From contig JBBSQL010000005.1 of NCBI GenBank assembly GCA_038257845.1, positions 1-64,000 on the forward strand: a stretch of DNA of 64,000 bases. The letters are read 5' to 3'. Position 1 is the first letter of the stretch, and each line of letters opens with the position of its first letter. The notes under the pieces are model-generated. The model ran no database searches, was not told where the DNA came from, and was given only the letters and a program-made list of their open reading frames with translations. The translations under genes and the position numbers were made by a program. This document shows positions 18,381 through 27,057 of this stretch, one piece after another. This DNA comes from JAFDXJ01 sp038257845. Lineage in GTDB: Bacteria; Bacteroidota; Bacteroidia; Chitinophagales; Chitinophagaceae.

Positions 18381-18390
18381 TTTTGCATCA

Positions 18391-19761
18391 TTACCATTTT
18401 TCTTCTTTCACTTCTTCGGGATTACTCAATGGTAATTCTATCACGAACGTACTGCCTTTTCCCAAAGTGCTTTCTACTTTTATCCGGCCTTTATGCGCGT
18501 CAATAATGGTTTTCACATAACTCAATCCCAAACCAAAACCTTTCACATTATGTACATTCCCTGTAGTAGCGCGATAAAATTTTTCGAAAATGCGTTTGGA
18601 AGTTTCCTTACTCATTCCAATACCATTGTCTTCAAATTGCATCGCCAAATATTTAGCCGTGGAATGCGTGGTGATCTTTAATTTAAGTGGTTGATTATCT
18701 TTTGAATATTTAATGGCGTTGTCCACCAAATTTGAAATAAGATTAGAGAAATGCACTTCATCCGCGTTGATCAAATCATTTTTTGCATTTAATAATAATT
18801 CAACCGTGGCATTTCGACCCGTCAATTGTAATTCATAATTCGATAATACACCTTTAATTAATTGGTGTACAGATTTCCTTTCCATACTCATACGAATATC
18901 CTGCCTGTCCATCAAACCCGCCTGCAGTATGGTTTCCACGTGTTTATTCATCCGCTTATTTTCTTCTTTAATGATGCCGCTGAAATATGCAGACTTCTCT
19001 GCATTACCCATTACTTTTTCATTGCGTAATGCATCCACTGCCAAAGAAATTGTGGCCAATGGAGTTTTTAATTCATGCGTCATATTATTTATAAAATCAC
19101 TTTTGATGGCGCTGAGTTTTCGTTGTTGCAACAAAGTGCGCATGGTGAGATAAAATGCCGTGATCACGATCAATGTAAAGAGACCCGCACCAAAAATCAT
19201 CCAGGCCAAAGCTTTCCATACCTGCGTTTTAAAATCAGGTATTACAAGGATCAAATGTTCGTAAGCAGACAACCCTTCCAGGCCATCAGAATTTTCCGGC
19301 AGGATGGGCATTTCTATCCTGCGCGAATGCGTGGAATCGAATAATTTTTTTAAGAAATTCTGCGATTGCATTTCGATCGCGCCAAACTGGTCATAGCGGT
19401 TTGCAATAGCAAATTCAAATTCAAGATTATCTAATTTTTCTTTATTAAAAGCTTTACGGATTTTATTATGTATTTCGGTAGAAGAATAATAATCGGCAAT
19501 TGTTTTTTCCTGCGGAATGATGAATGAAAAATGATCCGGCATCGTTGGCAAAGATGACTGGCCTTTCAAATGTAATGATGGCATGGAAGAAACCTGTTTG
19601 CTCAATTCACTGGTTACGGAAAAAGAAGCCCGTTCAATTTTATTATAAATACCTTCTTCCTGTACAATTAAAAGATTCGAAATCCATTGGATCTGAATCA
19701 ATATAATACCGATGAGGGATAGCAGTATTAAAATAAAGATGGCAATAAAATTTTTTTTCAT
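18391..19761 (-). CDS. Membrane sensor histidine kinase (orphan)
   Basis: A two-component sensor kinase of 456 residues. Two membrane segments (about 5-27 and 183-207) enclose a periplasmic sensing region of roughly 155 residues that I cannot assign. The cytoplasmic part has a HisKA H-box MTHELKTPL with phospho-acceptor H229, an N-box LVDNAIKYS, and G-boxes FEDNGIGM and GFGLGLSYV in the HATPase domain. There is no HAMP domain between the second helix and HisKA. No response regulator adjoins it: queA converges on it from one side and a divergent yqgE lies on the other. The signal and partner are unknown. Confidence 0.93.
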   Translation of the reverse strand: MKKNFIAIFILILLSLIGIILIQIQWISNLLIVQEEGIYNKIERASFSVTSELSKQVSSMPSLHLKGQSSLPTMPDHFSFIIPQEKTIADYYSSTEIHNKIRKAFNKEKLDNLEFEFAIANRYDQFGAIEMQSQNFLKKLFDSTHSRRIEMPILPENSDGLEGLSAYEHLILVIPDFKTQVWKALAWMIFGAGLFTLIVITAFYLTMRTLLQQRKLSAIKSDFINNMTHELKTPLATISLAVDALRNEKVMGNAEKSAYFSGIIKEENKRMNKHVETILQAGLMDRQDIRMSMERKSVHQLIKGVLSNYELQLTGRNATVELLLNAKNDLINADEVHFSNLISNLVDNAIKYSKDNQPLKLKITTHSTAKYLAMQFEDNGIGMSKETSKRIFEKFYRATTGNVHNVKGFGLGLSYVKTIIDAHKGRIKVESTLGKGSTFVIELPLSNPEEVKEEKW

Positions 19762-19948
19762 CTGTGTTCGATTTCAGAAGAGGATTTATATGCTCTAATA
19801 GCAATTATTATTTTAAGTCATGTTTACAAAGCATCATCCTAAAGAACGCAAAATAAATTTAAGAAACACAATAAAACTGAATCTTGCCGTGCTTTATCAG
19901 CAAATTAACGCGATTCCAAATTGATTTTCTTAATTTTAAACCAAAAGA

Positions 19949-20509
19949 ATGGAGATGGAAGAATTAGCTAAAGGACAATTATTAATTGCGGATCCGTTTT
20001 TAAATGACCCGAATTTTTTGCGATCTGTTGTATTGCTTTGTGAACATTCAGCATCATTAGGCACCCTGGGTTTTGTATTAAATCAGCCTGGTGAACGCAC
20101 ACTCGGCGATTTAATGTTATCTATGTCGGGGAATAATTTCCCTGTTTTTATTGGCGGTCCTGTACAAAAAGATCATTTGTTTTTTATACATACCAAACCA
20201 GGATTATTACCAGGTAGCATTGAAATTATGCCAGGGATTTTTTGGGGCGGCGATATGGAAGATGTTTTTGAAAAAATAAAAATGGGTTTACTGGATGAAA
20301 GCAGTTTGAAATTTTTCCTGGGATATAGTGGCTGGGAAATGGGGCAGTTGGAGCATGAAATGGAATTGAAAAGCTGGCTCACAACAAGCGCTGATGCGCA
20401 ATTATTATTTGCGACAAACCCCGTTAATATTTGGCGCGATGCGTTGCAAAAAAAAGGTGGAAAATATGCGCAGTTGATACATTACCCGATTAATCCGATG
20501 TTGAACTAA
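19949..20509 (+). CDS. YqgE/AlgH family protein (DUF179)
   Basis: A 186-residue member of the YqgE/AlgH family, widespread in bacteria and without a settled biochemical role. The start KGQLLIADPFLNDPNFLRSV and the following VVLLCEHS..GTLGFVLNQP are the family signature; GGPVQKDHLFFIH and the GYSGWEMGQLE segment near residue 130 also fit. The ATG at 19949 is followed by a second ATG two codons on, and either could be used. It is a single gene flanked by AT-rich gaps of about 190 and 215 bp in which I see no other feature. Confidence 0.92.
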   Translation: MEMEELAKGQLLIADPFLNDPNFLRSVVLLCEHSASLGTLGFVLNQPGERTLGDLMLSMSGNNFPVFIGGPVQKDHLFFIHTKPGLLPGSIEIMPGIFWGGDMEDVFEKIKMGLLDESSLKFFLGYSGWEMGQLEHEMELKSWLTTSADAQLLFATNPVNIWRDALQKKGGKYAQLIHYPINPMLN

Positions 20510-20724
20510 AATTGTTTTTGATAATAAAGATTAATATCTTTTTTATAATGATTTAAAAATGATTCAACATTTTGGGCTAAAGCACATTTCAAATAAAATC
20601 AATAATCCATTGAATATTCTTTATGTAATTTACCTAATATTGAATCTTGAAATTATCTATCTCCCGTAATTAAACATTTTCCCCTGATAGAAATTTTAAT
20701 TATTTTCACTCAAACCCATTACCA

Positions 20725-22587
20725 ATGCGTTACTATCTCCTGCTAACATGTACGTTTCAACTATTTGTATTTTTATCTGAAGCCCAGGTAAAAAAAATAA
20801 CGGCTGAAACAAAATTGGAAAACGTTACGGTTTTTTCTTCCGGCGCAAGGTTAGAAAGATCGGCTTCCGTAGCATTACTGCCGGGCCGGACAGAAATTAG
20901 CTTCCCTAAACTGAGTAACCAGTTAGACCAGCAAAGTGTTCAATTAAAAGCAAACGCAAATATTACGTTGCTCTCCGTGCAAACGACAAAAGATTTTGTC
21001 AGTACAAGAGATATAGAGGAAAAGGAAAAAGAAGCTATTGACAGTTTGAAATCCTTACAAGACCGGATAGCGCTTAATGAAAAGCTGTTGGAAGTATATA
21101 AAAAGGAAGAAGAAATGCTTGCAAAGAATGAGGCGATTGGCGGTACGTCCGGAGTAAATACTGCAGAATTAAAAGAAGCGCTTGACCTTCACAGGAAAAG
21201 GTTAACAGAAATCTACCAGAAAGAGTTAGAGATTGAAAATATAATCCAGGCGCAACAATTGGCATTGCAAACCGGCCAGATGACTTACCAGGAAATAAGC
21301 CGCAAAAAAGACAGTGTAAATTACATCGTTACTGCTTTGGTAGAAAGTAAAGGAACACAAAATGTAAATTTCCAATTGTTATATAATGTAAAAGATGCAG
21401 GCTGGTATTCCACTTATGATGTACGTGTGACGGAGGTTACAGATCCTTTGGAGATTCTGATGAATGCCAATGTTTTTCAAAGAAGTGGTGAGACCTGGAA
21501 GAATATTAGTTTGATTCTGAGTACCGGAAATCCTACGGATAATGCCACGCCTCCACAATTGCAACCGTGGATGTTAGGCTATTATGATCCCAATGCTCCG
21601 TCGCAAAATCAAAACACAAATGGTATAGTTACAGGGCGTGTTACAAACAAAAATGGCGAGCCGATAATATTTGCCACAATTGGAATAAGGGGTATGAATA
21701 TAGGCGCAGCTACAGATGCAAATGGCTATTTTAAGATTTCGAATCCGGCAAATAATGATTTGGTCATATCCGCTGTTGGTTATGAACAGAAAGTAATAAA
21801 ATCAAAGCCAGGGTATATAAGTATTGTGTTGGAGGAAAGTAGTGCAAATTTGAGCGAAGTAGTGGTGACATCTACGGGATTTTTAAAGGGAAAAGCTGCC
21901 GGTGTTCAAATAAGCAAAGAAAAACGATTTGAAAAAGATGAAAAGATACAGCAGGTTACTGTAACTACAGAGTATCAGCCAACAACAACTGTTTACCAGA
22001 TAAAGGATAAATACACCATTGAAACAGATGGCAAAACGACAACGATTGGCATTAAACAAATAGACATTCCGGCATTGTATGAATATTTTTCTATTCCGAA
22101 AATAGATCCTTCTGCATTTTTGAATGCAAAGATTACCAACTGGCAGGATTATGATTTACAATCCGGCGAAGCAAGTCTTTATTTTGAAGGCACCTATTTA
22201 GGAAAGACATACCTGGATTTGAGTGACGCAACAGATACATTGACCGTTTCCCTTGGAAAAGATAATGGAATTAAAATATCCCGTAAACCAGTAAAGGAAT
22301 TTACTGCAAAAAAATGGATTGGCAGCAATCAAACTGACACCAGGACTTTTGATATCAGTATCAGGAATAATAAAAAAATACCCGTGAATATTACCGTTAC
22401 AGATCAATTTCCAGTTTCTACCAATAAAGAAATTTCTGTAGATGACATGAAAGCGGACGGTGCAAGCGTGGATAAGGAAACCGGCATCATCACATGGACT
22501 ATCACTATACAACCTGGCGAAGAAAAAATAGTTACAAAAAGCTACAGTGTGAAATATCCGAAAGGAAGAAAAGTGGTGTTGGAGTAA
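20725..22587 (+). CDS. MuiA-like DUF4140/DUF4139 protein with inserted carboxypeptidase-regulatory domain
   Basis: A 620-residue probable envelope protein of the mucoidy-inhibitor MuiA family; the molecular function of the family is not established. A signal peptide covers about residues 1-20. A DUF4140-like beta domain follows (about 28-95, ENVTVFSSGARLERSAS), then a coiled-coil stretch (about 95-205), then the DUF4139 part (about 215 onward, YNVKDAGWYSTYDVRV). At about 301-385 the DUF4139 region is interrupted by a carboxypeptidase regulatory-like domain (GRVTNKNGEPIIFATIGIRG ... ISAVGYEQK ... LSEVVVTSTG), the domain that normally opens SusC/TonB-dependent receptors. DUF4139 then resumes and ends with the ITWTITIQPGEEKIV pattern. 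The arrangement could aid surface or TonB-linked function, but that is inference. Confidence 0.88.
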   Translation: MRYYLLLTCTFQLFVFLSEAQVKKITAETKLENVTVFSSGARLERSASVALLPGRTEISFPKLSNQLDQQSVQLKANANITLLSVQTTKDFVSTRDIEEKEKEAIDSLKSLQDRIALNEKLLEVYKKEEEMLAKNEAIGGTSGVNTAELKEALDLHRKRLTEIYQKELEIENIIQAQQLALQTGQMTYQEISRKKDSVNYIVTALVESKGTQNVNFQLLYNVKDAGWYSTYDVRVTEVTDPLEILMNANVFQRSGETWKNISLILSTGNPTDNATPPQLQPWMLGYYDPNAPSQNQNTNGIVTGRVTNKNGEPIIFATIGIRGMNIGAATDANGYFKISNPANNDLVISAVGYEQKVIKSKPGYISIVLEESSANLSEVVVTSTGFLKGKAAGVQISKEKRFEKDEKIQQVTVTTEYQPTTTVYQIKDKYTIETDGKTTTIGIKQIDIPALYEYFSIPKIDPSAFLNAKITNWQDYDLQSGEASLYFEGTYLGKTYLDLSDATDTLTVSLGKDNGIKISRKPVKEFTAKKWIGSNQTDTRTFDISIRNNKKIPVNITVTDQFPVSTNKEISVDDMKADGASVDKETGIITWTITIQPGEEKIVTKSYSVKYPKGRKVVLE

Positions 22588-22606
22588 GATGAGTATTTAT
22601 TTTTTT

Positions 22607-22632
22607 GCCGCCGCGTTGTCTCCTGACAAGCG
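22607..22632 (+). repeat. GC-rich hairpin repeat, copy A
   Basis: The 26-bp core is identical to copy B at 22741. It contains TTGTC-TCCT-GACAA as the stem-loop centre with a GCCGC/GCG outer part that is less complete than in copy B. Confidence 0.7.
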
Positions 22633-22740
22633 ACTATAATAATTAAAGCTTTTGAATTGCCTCCAGCTTTAGCTGGAGGAATAAATAGCAAAAAGAGAGA
22701 AGGGCTTTAGCCCAAAATTTAAAATAAATATTTTTAGTTC

Positions 22741-22768
22741 GCCGCCGCGTTGTCTCCTGACAAGCGGC
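22741..22768 (+). repeat. GC-rich hairpin repeat, copy B
   Basis: The dyad is GCCGC-(G)-TTGTC, loop TCCT, GACAA-GCGGC: ten paired bases with one bulged G. The first 26 bases match copy A exactly. Confidence 0.7.
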
Positions 22769-22880
22769 TAAACTAACTGATGTAAAAAGTTTTTTTTAAT
22801 ATAAAATGCTCTTGTTCTAATTGCTTTTATTAAGAAGAATATTTATAAAATGAACAAAATTTCGCATTTCTAAAATGATA

Positions 22881-24263
22881 CTATTTATACAAAACTATTT
22901 TCTTTACTTCAAAACCGTTTTTGGTGGTTATTTTACAAAAATATATTCCTGCTGAAAGGTTATCTGCATTAAATGTAGTTTGATAAGTTCCTGCTTCTTT
23001 TTCTTCGTGTACTAATTCTGCAACTTGTATTCCTGCATTATCCATTATAATAATAGTTACGAATTGCTTAAAAGGCAGGTTGTATTGAATAGTTGTTTTT
23101 GACGTAAACGGATTGGGGAATATGGTTGTGCCAATGCCTGTTTTTTTCTGTATGGGTTCTGTCTTACTTTCAGCAATTGCCTGCGGGCCGCCCACAATTG
23201 AAAAAACTTTTAATTTATCAAAAAGGCTGTAAGCAAAATAATTTTTTTTATTGGAGAAAGCAATTGCCGTAATACCCCCGTTAGCGGGATGCCCTTCTTT
23301 ATCAATAATTTGGTTTACTAATTTCCCATCTGACATTTGCCACACAAAAATTTTTCCATACCAGCCCAAACTTCCTGAACCATATAACCTGGCACCTGAA
23401 ACAATATATTGTCCGTCCGGAGAAAATTTTACAACACTCGAACCATAACTACCTCCTGTTAATGGAAAAGTATAAACCAATTGCCCATCGGCTACACGCC
23501 AAACTTTCACCACCATATTGTATCCATCACCTGCGCTGGCTATATAGTTTCCATCCGGCGATACATCAACATGTATGCGGGCTCCGCCATCTAAATAATC
23601 ACCATGAAACATTTGGCGTATTAATGCCCCGGTTTTATAATCCCATATTTTTATTAAACCCTCATCTCCTCCCGAAACAAGATATTGGCCATTGGGTGTG
23701 AATGCTAAACCGTTGGTTGAATACTGATGCCCGTCGAGCACCCTGAGTAAATTATAGCTTGTGTCGTAAATTTTTATTACACCGGTATTATTATATCCCG
23801 TGCCGGATGCTATAATTGTATTATCCGGTGAATATTTTATTGAGTAGATAATATCACCGGAAGGGTTTAAAAACTTTAATAAAGTTCCGCTTATTGAATA
23901 TTCAAATTGACCGGGAAACATTGCATAGCAACCACCTTCGCCACCACAAAATACAGAGCCATTGCCTGAAATAATGGTGCGGTTATTTGATGATACATCC
24001 AAATCGTTTGTCATGCCCATTTGCTGGTACGTCATTGTACTTAATAATGCACTATCTTTTAAGCGCCAAACATTTAACTCACCGCATGTTGTGCAGTTGC
24101 TTCGTGTACCGCCGGTAATAAGACGATTGCTGTTGGAAGAAAATTGCATGGTTTGTACCCGTACAGATTTTTCCCACAATAAACGTAGCGATTGACTGAA
24201 ACTGAGTTTGCTGAAACTAAACAAAAAAACTACTGCGATAATTTTTGGGATAGAACTTTTCAT
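22881..24263 (-). CDS. Secreted WD40-like beta-propeller protein with type IX secretion sorting domain
   Basis: A 460-residue exported protein of unknown target. A signal peptide covers about residues 1-23 (hydrophobic core IIAVVFLFSFSKLSFS). The body repeats a propeller pattern such as GDEGLIKIWDYKTGALIR, VWRVADGQLVYTF and VWQMSDGKLVNQI, with FSPDGQYIVSG-type strands, giving WD40-like blades (about residues 25-360). The last 85 residues (FPNPFTSKTTIQYNLP ... AGIYFCKITTKNG ... KKIVLYK) are a type A sorting domain that sends proteins through the T9SS to the cell surface or medium. Hairpin repeats flank the gene on both sides. Confidence 0.88.
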   Translation of the reverse strand: MKSSIPKIIAVVFLFSFSKLSFSQSLRLLWEKSVRVQTMQFSSNSNRLITGGTRSNCTTCGELNVWRLKDSALLSTMTYQQMGMTNDLDVSSNNRTIISGNGSVFCGGEGGCYAMFPGQFEYSISGTLLKFLNPSGDIIYSIKYSPDNTIIASGTGYNNTGVIKIYDTSYNLLRVLDGHQYSTNGLAFTPNGQYLVSGGDEGLIKIWDYKTGALIRQMFHGDYLDGGARIHVDVSPDGNYIASAGDGYNMVVKVWRVADGQLVYTFPLTGGSYGSSVVKFSPDGQYIVSGARLYGSGSLGWYGKIFVWQMSDGKLVNQIIDKEGHPANGGITAIAFSNKKNYFAYSLFDKLKVFSIVGGPQAIAESKTEPIQKKTGIGTTIFPNPFTSKTTIQYNLPFKQFVTIIIMDNAGIQVAELVHEEKEAGTYQTTFNADNLSAGIYFCKITTKNGFEVKKIVLYK

Positions 24264-24435
24264 AGTAAATTTTTTTTCGGAGTATGTTTAAAAAAATTAT
24301 TTTACTAAATAACTGTGAAGTATATTAAATTTAATACGATAAAATTGTAAAAGAGTTGCAGAAATAAATTTCCAAAAATGAATATTTAAATTATGATCTT
24401 TTATCGCCGATCTAAAAAGGTCTGTAAAAACTTTT

Positions 24436-24466
24436 GCCGCTTGTCTGGAGACAAAGCGGCGGCGGA
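24436..24466 (-). repeat. GC-rich hairpin repeat, copy C (inverted)
   Basis: On the plus strand it reads GCCGCTTGTC, loop TGGA, GACAAAGCGGC, followed by GGCGGA. Its reverse complement aligns with copies A and B over about 28 bases with a few changes, including complementary changes in the loop. Confidence 0.7.
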
Positions 24467-24556
24467 CACATTTATAGTTTACACACCTCGCAAGAAAGAA
24501 GAAATTTGAACCAATAATAAAAAAAATTCTTATCAAATATAAATATAACCAAAAAA

Positions 24557-24578
24557 AACCCAGCCTTCCAGCCGGGTT
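24557..24578 (-). terminator. Intrinsic terminator of the 24600-25241 gene
   Basis: On the minus strand a 9-bp stem (AACCCGGCT with GGCTGGGTT, two G-U pairs) has a GGAA loop and is followed by six or more T. It lies 21 bp past the stop codon. Confidence 0.75.
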
Positions 24579-24599
24579 TTTAATCATCATCCAACATCA

Positions 24600-25241
24600 C
24601 TATTTCAATGGAAAATATAGTCCTGCATGCAAGCCCAAACTATTCATATTTCCAAAACCATTTCTTTGATAAGGCACATAGTTATAATCCGCTCCAATGC
24701 TAAAACCACTTTCTTTGGTTTTTCCAAATGCCAGGTTTAAACCTGCACCTGCCTGCGCAATGAACGTTGCGCTATTATCAGCACCGCCAAATTCACCCAA
24801 ATATTGGCGGAAGTTGAGCATATTCACACCAGCACCGGCAGAAATATATGGCTGAAGCATTTTACCATTTCCACCCATCGGCGTAAAAATTCCTTTCGCC
24901 ATGAATGGACTTATTTCCACTGAATTAGTCAGCACGGCAGAAGTGGATTCATGCGAGCCAGTTTCATAAACTGCCCGTGGATATTTTTGTACAAAATCCT
25001 GGTAGCCCGCAGAAATGCCGGCCGCCCATTTGGGATTAATCTGGTACAACAAATCACCGGAAAAACCTCTTGCAGAACCATTGCTGATGAGTTCATTTTT
25101 AAAATCACCCAAAGGAATTGCATAATTATAATTCAGGTGCAATTTCAATTCGCCTTCCTTCGCTTTGGTTTGGGCATTTGCAAAATTGGCAAATGCGAAA
25201 ACCATGATCAGCGGGAAAAATATTTTTGCATATCGTTTCAT
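24600..25241 (-). CDS. Outer-membrane beta-barrel protein (porin-like)
   Basis: A 213-residue probable outer-membrane barrel. A signal peptide ends near residue 24 (FANFANAQT). Alternating hydrophobic strands, many Gly and aromatic residues, the pattern PYISAGAGVNMLNFR (about residue 130) and the final strand LGLHAGLYFPLK, ending in an aromatic-rich segment, fit OmpW/opacity-type barrels. No ligand or partner can be inferred. It lies 20 bp after the DUF4136 lipoprotein gene, so the two are probably one transcript, closed by a hairpin terminator. Confidence 0.75.
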   Translation of the reverse strand: MKRYAKIFFPLIMVFAFANFANAQTKAKEGELKLHLNYNYAIPLGDFKNELISNGSARGFSGDLLYQINPKWAAGISAGYQDFVQKYPRAVYETGSHESTSAVLTNSVEISPFMAKGIFTPMGGNGKMLQPYISAGAGVNMLNFRQYLGEFGGADNSATFIAQAGAGLNLAFGKTKESGFSIGADYNYVPYQRNGFGNMNSLGLHAGLYFPLK

Positions 25242-25261
25242 CGTATTATTTTTTTAGTTTT

Positions 25262-25897
25262 TTAATTAGTAGATTTCAGGTAAGGTGATTGCGCAAACAT
25301 GGCATCCACGGCTTCATTGGCGGTCGTATTGCTGAACACGCCTGCTCCCCTTGCCAGGCCATTCCAAATGAGATTGATCTCGTGGTTGCCTGTTGCATTT
25401 TTCAGGTCAAACATATCAATGGAATAAAGGCCTTCTGTTATTTGATAAACTCCAAATACATACGGCACATTATATCCGTAACCACCATAACCCCAGTAAT
25501 ATGGATCCCAGTAACCACCATAATAATCCCAGTAATCACCGTAGTCAAATAAACCAGTGGTTGTATTATATACGCGGTTTACGGCAATGGCAATATCCGG
25601 CGACTGGTTTTTATCCACCAATAAATAACCCCTTTGCTGCATCATGTTGTACATTGCATTAATGTATGCATCGTCCGATGCTGAATGTTCTTTTACAACT
25701 GTGCCATTATCAATAACGGCCACCGAATCTGCGATAGAGAAAGTTTTATAAGTCTGGAAATTTGCGGAAGAATCATAGCTGGTGGTATAAATGCGGGATT
25801 CTTCAGGTGTGAGGTTTTGCAACGGCTCTTTAGAACAGCCTGCCAAAAAAAGCAGGGAACCAATAATGCCCGGAACAAGCCAAATTTTGTTTTTCAT
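25262..25897 (-). CDS. DUF4136 lipoprotein
   Basis: A 211-residue lipoprotein of the DUF4136 family, of unknown function, common in the Bacteroidota envelope. The signal peptide ends in a lipobox LFLAGC, so Cys21 should be lipidated. The mature part has the family pattern FQTYKTFSIADSV, ISPDIAIAVNRVYNTTTG-like strands (about 95-120) and a Tyr/Gly-rich stretch (YWDYYGGYWDPYYWGYGGYG, about 123-142). It is the first gene of a pair with the barrel protein. Confidence 0.85.
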   Translation of the reverse strand: MKNKIWLVPGIIGSLLFLAGCSKEPLQNLTPEESRIYTTSYDSSANFQTYKTFSIADSVAVIDNGTVVKEHSASDDAYINAMYNMMQQRGYLLVDKNQSPDIAIAVNRVYNTTTGLFDYGDYWDYYGGYWDPYYWGYGGYGYNVPYVFGVYQITEGLYSIDMFDLKNATGNHEINLIWNGLARGAGVFSNTTANEAVDAMFAQSPYLKSTN

Positions 25898-26071
25898 ATC
25901 CTTTTTTTAAATTTAAAATGAGTGTTTGTGAGATTTACGCAAATGAGATTGCAAAATAATAGCCGGGTTAAATCCAAAAGGCCGCTTTAAGAAAGCTTTA
26001 TAAGAAGTGCCCTGTTTGTGTCAAAGAATGTATAAAGAAATAATCTTGCACAATAAATTTTTGCAAAAAAA

Positions 26072-26093
26072 AATCCCGGCAGTTGCCGGGATT
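26072..26093 (-). terminator. Intrinsic terminator of the 26118-26705 gene
   Basis: A perfect 10-bp stem (AATCCCGGCA with TGCCGGGATT) has a 2-nt loop. On the minus strand it is followed by a run of eight T. Confidence 0.85.
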
Positions 26094-26117
26094 CAAAGTA
26101 TAAAAAAATTTAAAGTT

Positions 26118-26705
26118 TTATTTCATATCATTTTTCATGTCTTTCAACTTTGAGCCGGGCAAATGAATGGAAAAGCCAAGGTTGAAATGAATGTTATTGG
26201 TCGTTGTAGAATTACCAAAACCCACACCGAGATTGTATTTCACCAAACCTTCGAGTGCAATATTCTTGTTGATGAAATAAGCCAGGCCGGGGCCGAAACC
26301 TACACCAAGGCCATTGGTGTTAGTTGAAGGGTAACCAGAAACTTTTGTATTAGAGCCATTGATTCCTGCGGTTGCTTCCAGGAAGAAACGTGTTTTGCTT
26401 GGCATCTGTGAAGCTTTGTCTGCCATATAAAAGCGAGCTAAAGCGCCAATACCATAATCAAACTGGCTGTAGCCTTTAGATGTATTAACGCCCAATAAAA
26501 CCTGGCCGCCAATAGCTATATTATCTTTTACGAACCAGGCTACCTGAGGTTGTAAAGTTAAACCAAAATTTGTATTTCCATTTTGGAAATTCAGATCCAT
26601 GGAAGCAAGTTGAGCGCCGATGATATAATATCCTTTTTGTGTTTGTGCAAAGGACGACATACCAATAAAGAGCGCCACAGCGATGAAGAAATTTTTCTTT
26701 TTCAT
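26118..26705 (-). CDS. Outer-membrane beta-barrel protein
   Basis: A 195-residue probable outer-membrane barrel. A signal peptide ends at about residue 20 (GMSSFAQT). The rest is a series of Gly- and aromatic-rich strands, such as GYYIIGAQLASMDLNFQ, WFVKDNIAIGGQVLLG, RFFLEATAGINGS, VGFGPGLAYFINKNIALEG and IHFNLGFSIHLPG. It is short for a porin and may be an eight-strand barrel. It is a single gene between atpC and the DUF4136 pair, with its own terminator. Function is unknown. Confidence 0.75.
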   Translation of the reverse strand: MKKKNFFIAVALFIGMSSFAQTQKGYYIIGAQLASMDLNFQNGNTNFGLTLQPQVAWFVKDNIAIGGQVLLGVNTSKGYSQFDYGIGALARFYMADKASQMPSKTRFFLEATAGINGSNTKVSGYPSTNTNGLGVGFGPGLAYFINKNIALEGLVKYNLGVGFGNSTTTNNIHFNLGFSIHLPGSKLKDMKNDMK

Positions 26706-26774
26706 GTCTTTTAATTTAATGGGTTAGTAATTTAAAAGTTAAAATTATAACTTAATTTAATATCAAACAAAAAA

Positions 26775-27026
26775 TCAGATTTTTTTTGCCTGTTCCACCA
26801 AAACAACCACCTTATTTTGAAGTACTTCAACAAAGCCACCGGAGATTGAATAACTTTCAGCATTATGTTTATCTACAAGAATCTTTATTACACCTTTTCC
26901 CAGTGCACTCACCAACGGTGCGTGCCTGTCTAACACTTCAAAGAGTCCATGTATGCCAGGCAATTGTACGCCGGTAACTTCATCGCTGAAAATTTTACTC
27001 CCGGGTGTCAGAATTTCTAAAATCAT
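26775..27026 (-). CDS. atpC: ATP synthase F1 epsilon subunit, short form
   Basis: The epsilon subunit belongs to the rotor stalk of F1F0-ATP synthase. The 83-residue product covers only the N-terminal beta-sandwich (MILEILTPGSKIFSDEVTGV, LPGIHGLFEVLDRHAPLVSAL, GGFVEVLQNKVVVLVE). The C-terminal helical pair that inhibits ATP hydrolysis in E. coli is absent, which is usual in Bacteroidota. It follows atpD by 31 bp. Confidence 0.95.
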   Translation of the reverse strand: MILEILTPGSKIFSDEVTGVQLPGIHGLFEVLDRHAPLVSALGKGVIKILVDKHNAESYSISGGFVEVLQNKVVVLVEQAKKI

Positions 27027-27057
27027 AATGTGTTTTTTCCGGTAAAAATTTATTTGA

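Larger units (their letters stand above)
22588..22880. repeat. Intergenic block of hairpin repeats (REP-like)
   Basis: This gap holds no gene. It contains two near-identical GC-rich dyads of about 28 bp (22607-22632 and 22741-22768) and, between them, two AT-looped dyads (CCTCCAGCT-TT-AGCTGGAGG at 22660-22679 and GGGCT-TT-AGCCC at 22702-22713). A third copy of the GC-rich dyad lies inverted at 24436-24466. GC-rich, palindromic and intergenic is the profile of REP elements moved by REP-associated tyrosine transposases, but no such transposase is in this window. Confidence 0.65.
24264..24599. other. Intergenic region with repeat copy C and a terminator
   Basis: This 336-bp gap has no convincing gene. 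It carries hairpin repeat copy C (24436-24466, inverted relative to A and B) and the terminator of the downstream-facing barrel protein gene (24557-24578). A 97-codon minus-strand frame that runs through both structures looks like chance. Confidence 0.6.

Noticed and set aside
22607..22768. CRISPR array
   Set aside because: Only two direct copies 134 bp apart plus one distant inverted copy, with no regular spacers and no cas genes.
24297..24590. 97-codon minus-strand frame in the gap after the propeller gene
   Set aside because: It runs through hairpin repeat C and the terminator, has an odd Phe/Arg-rich composition and no family match.
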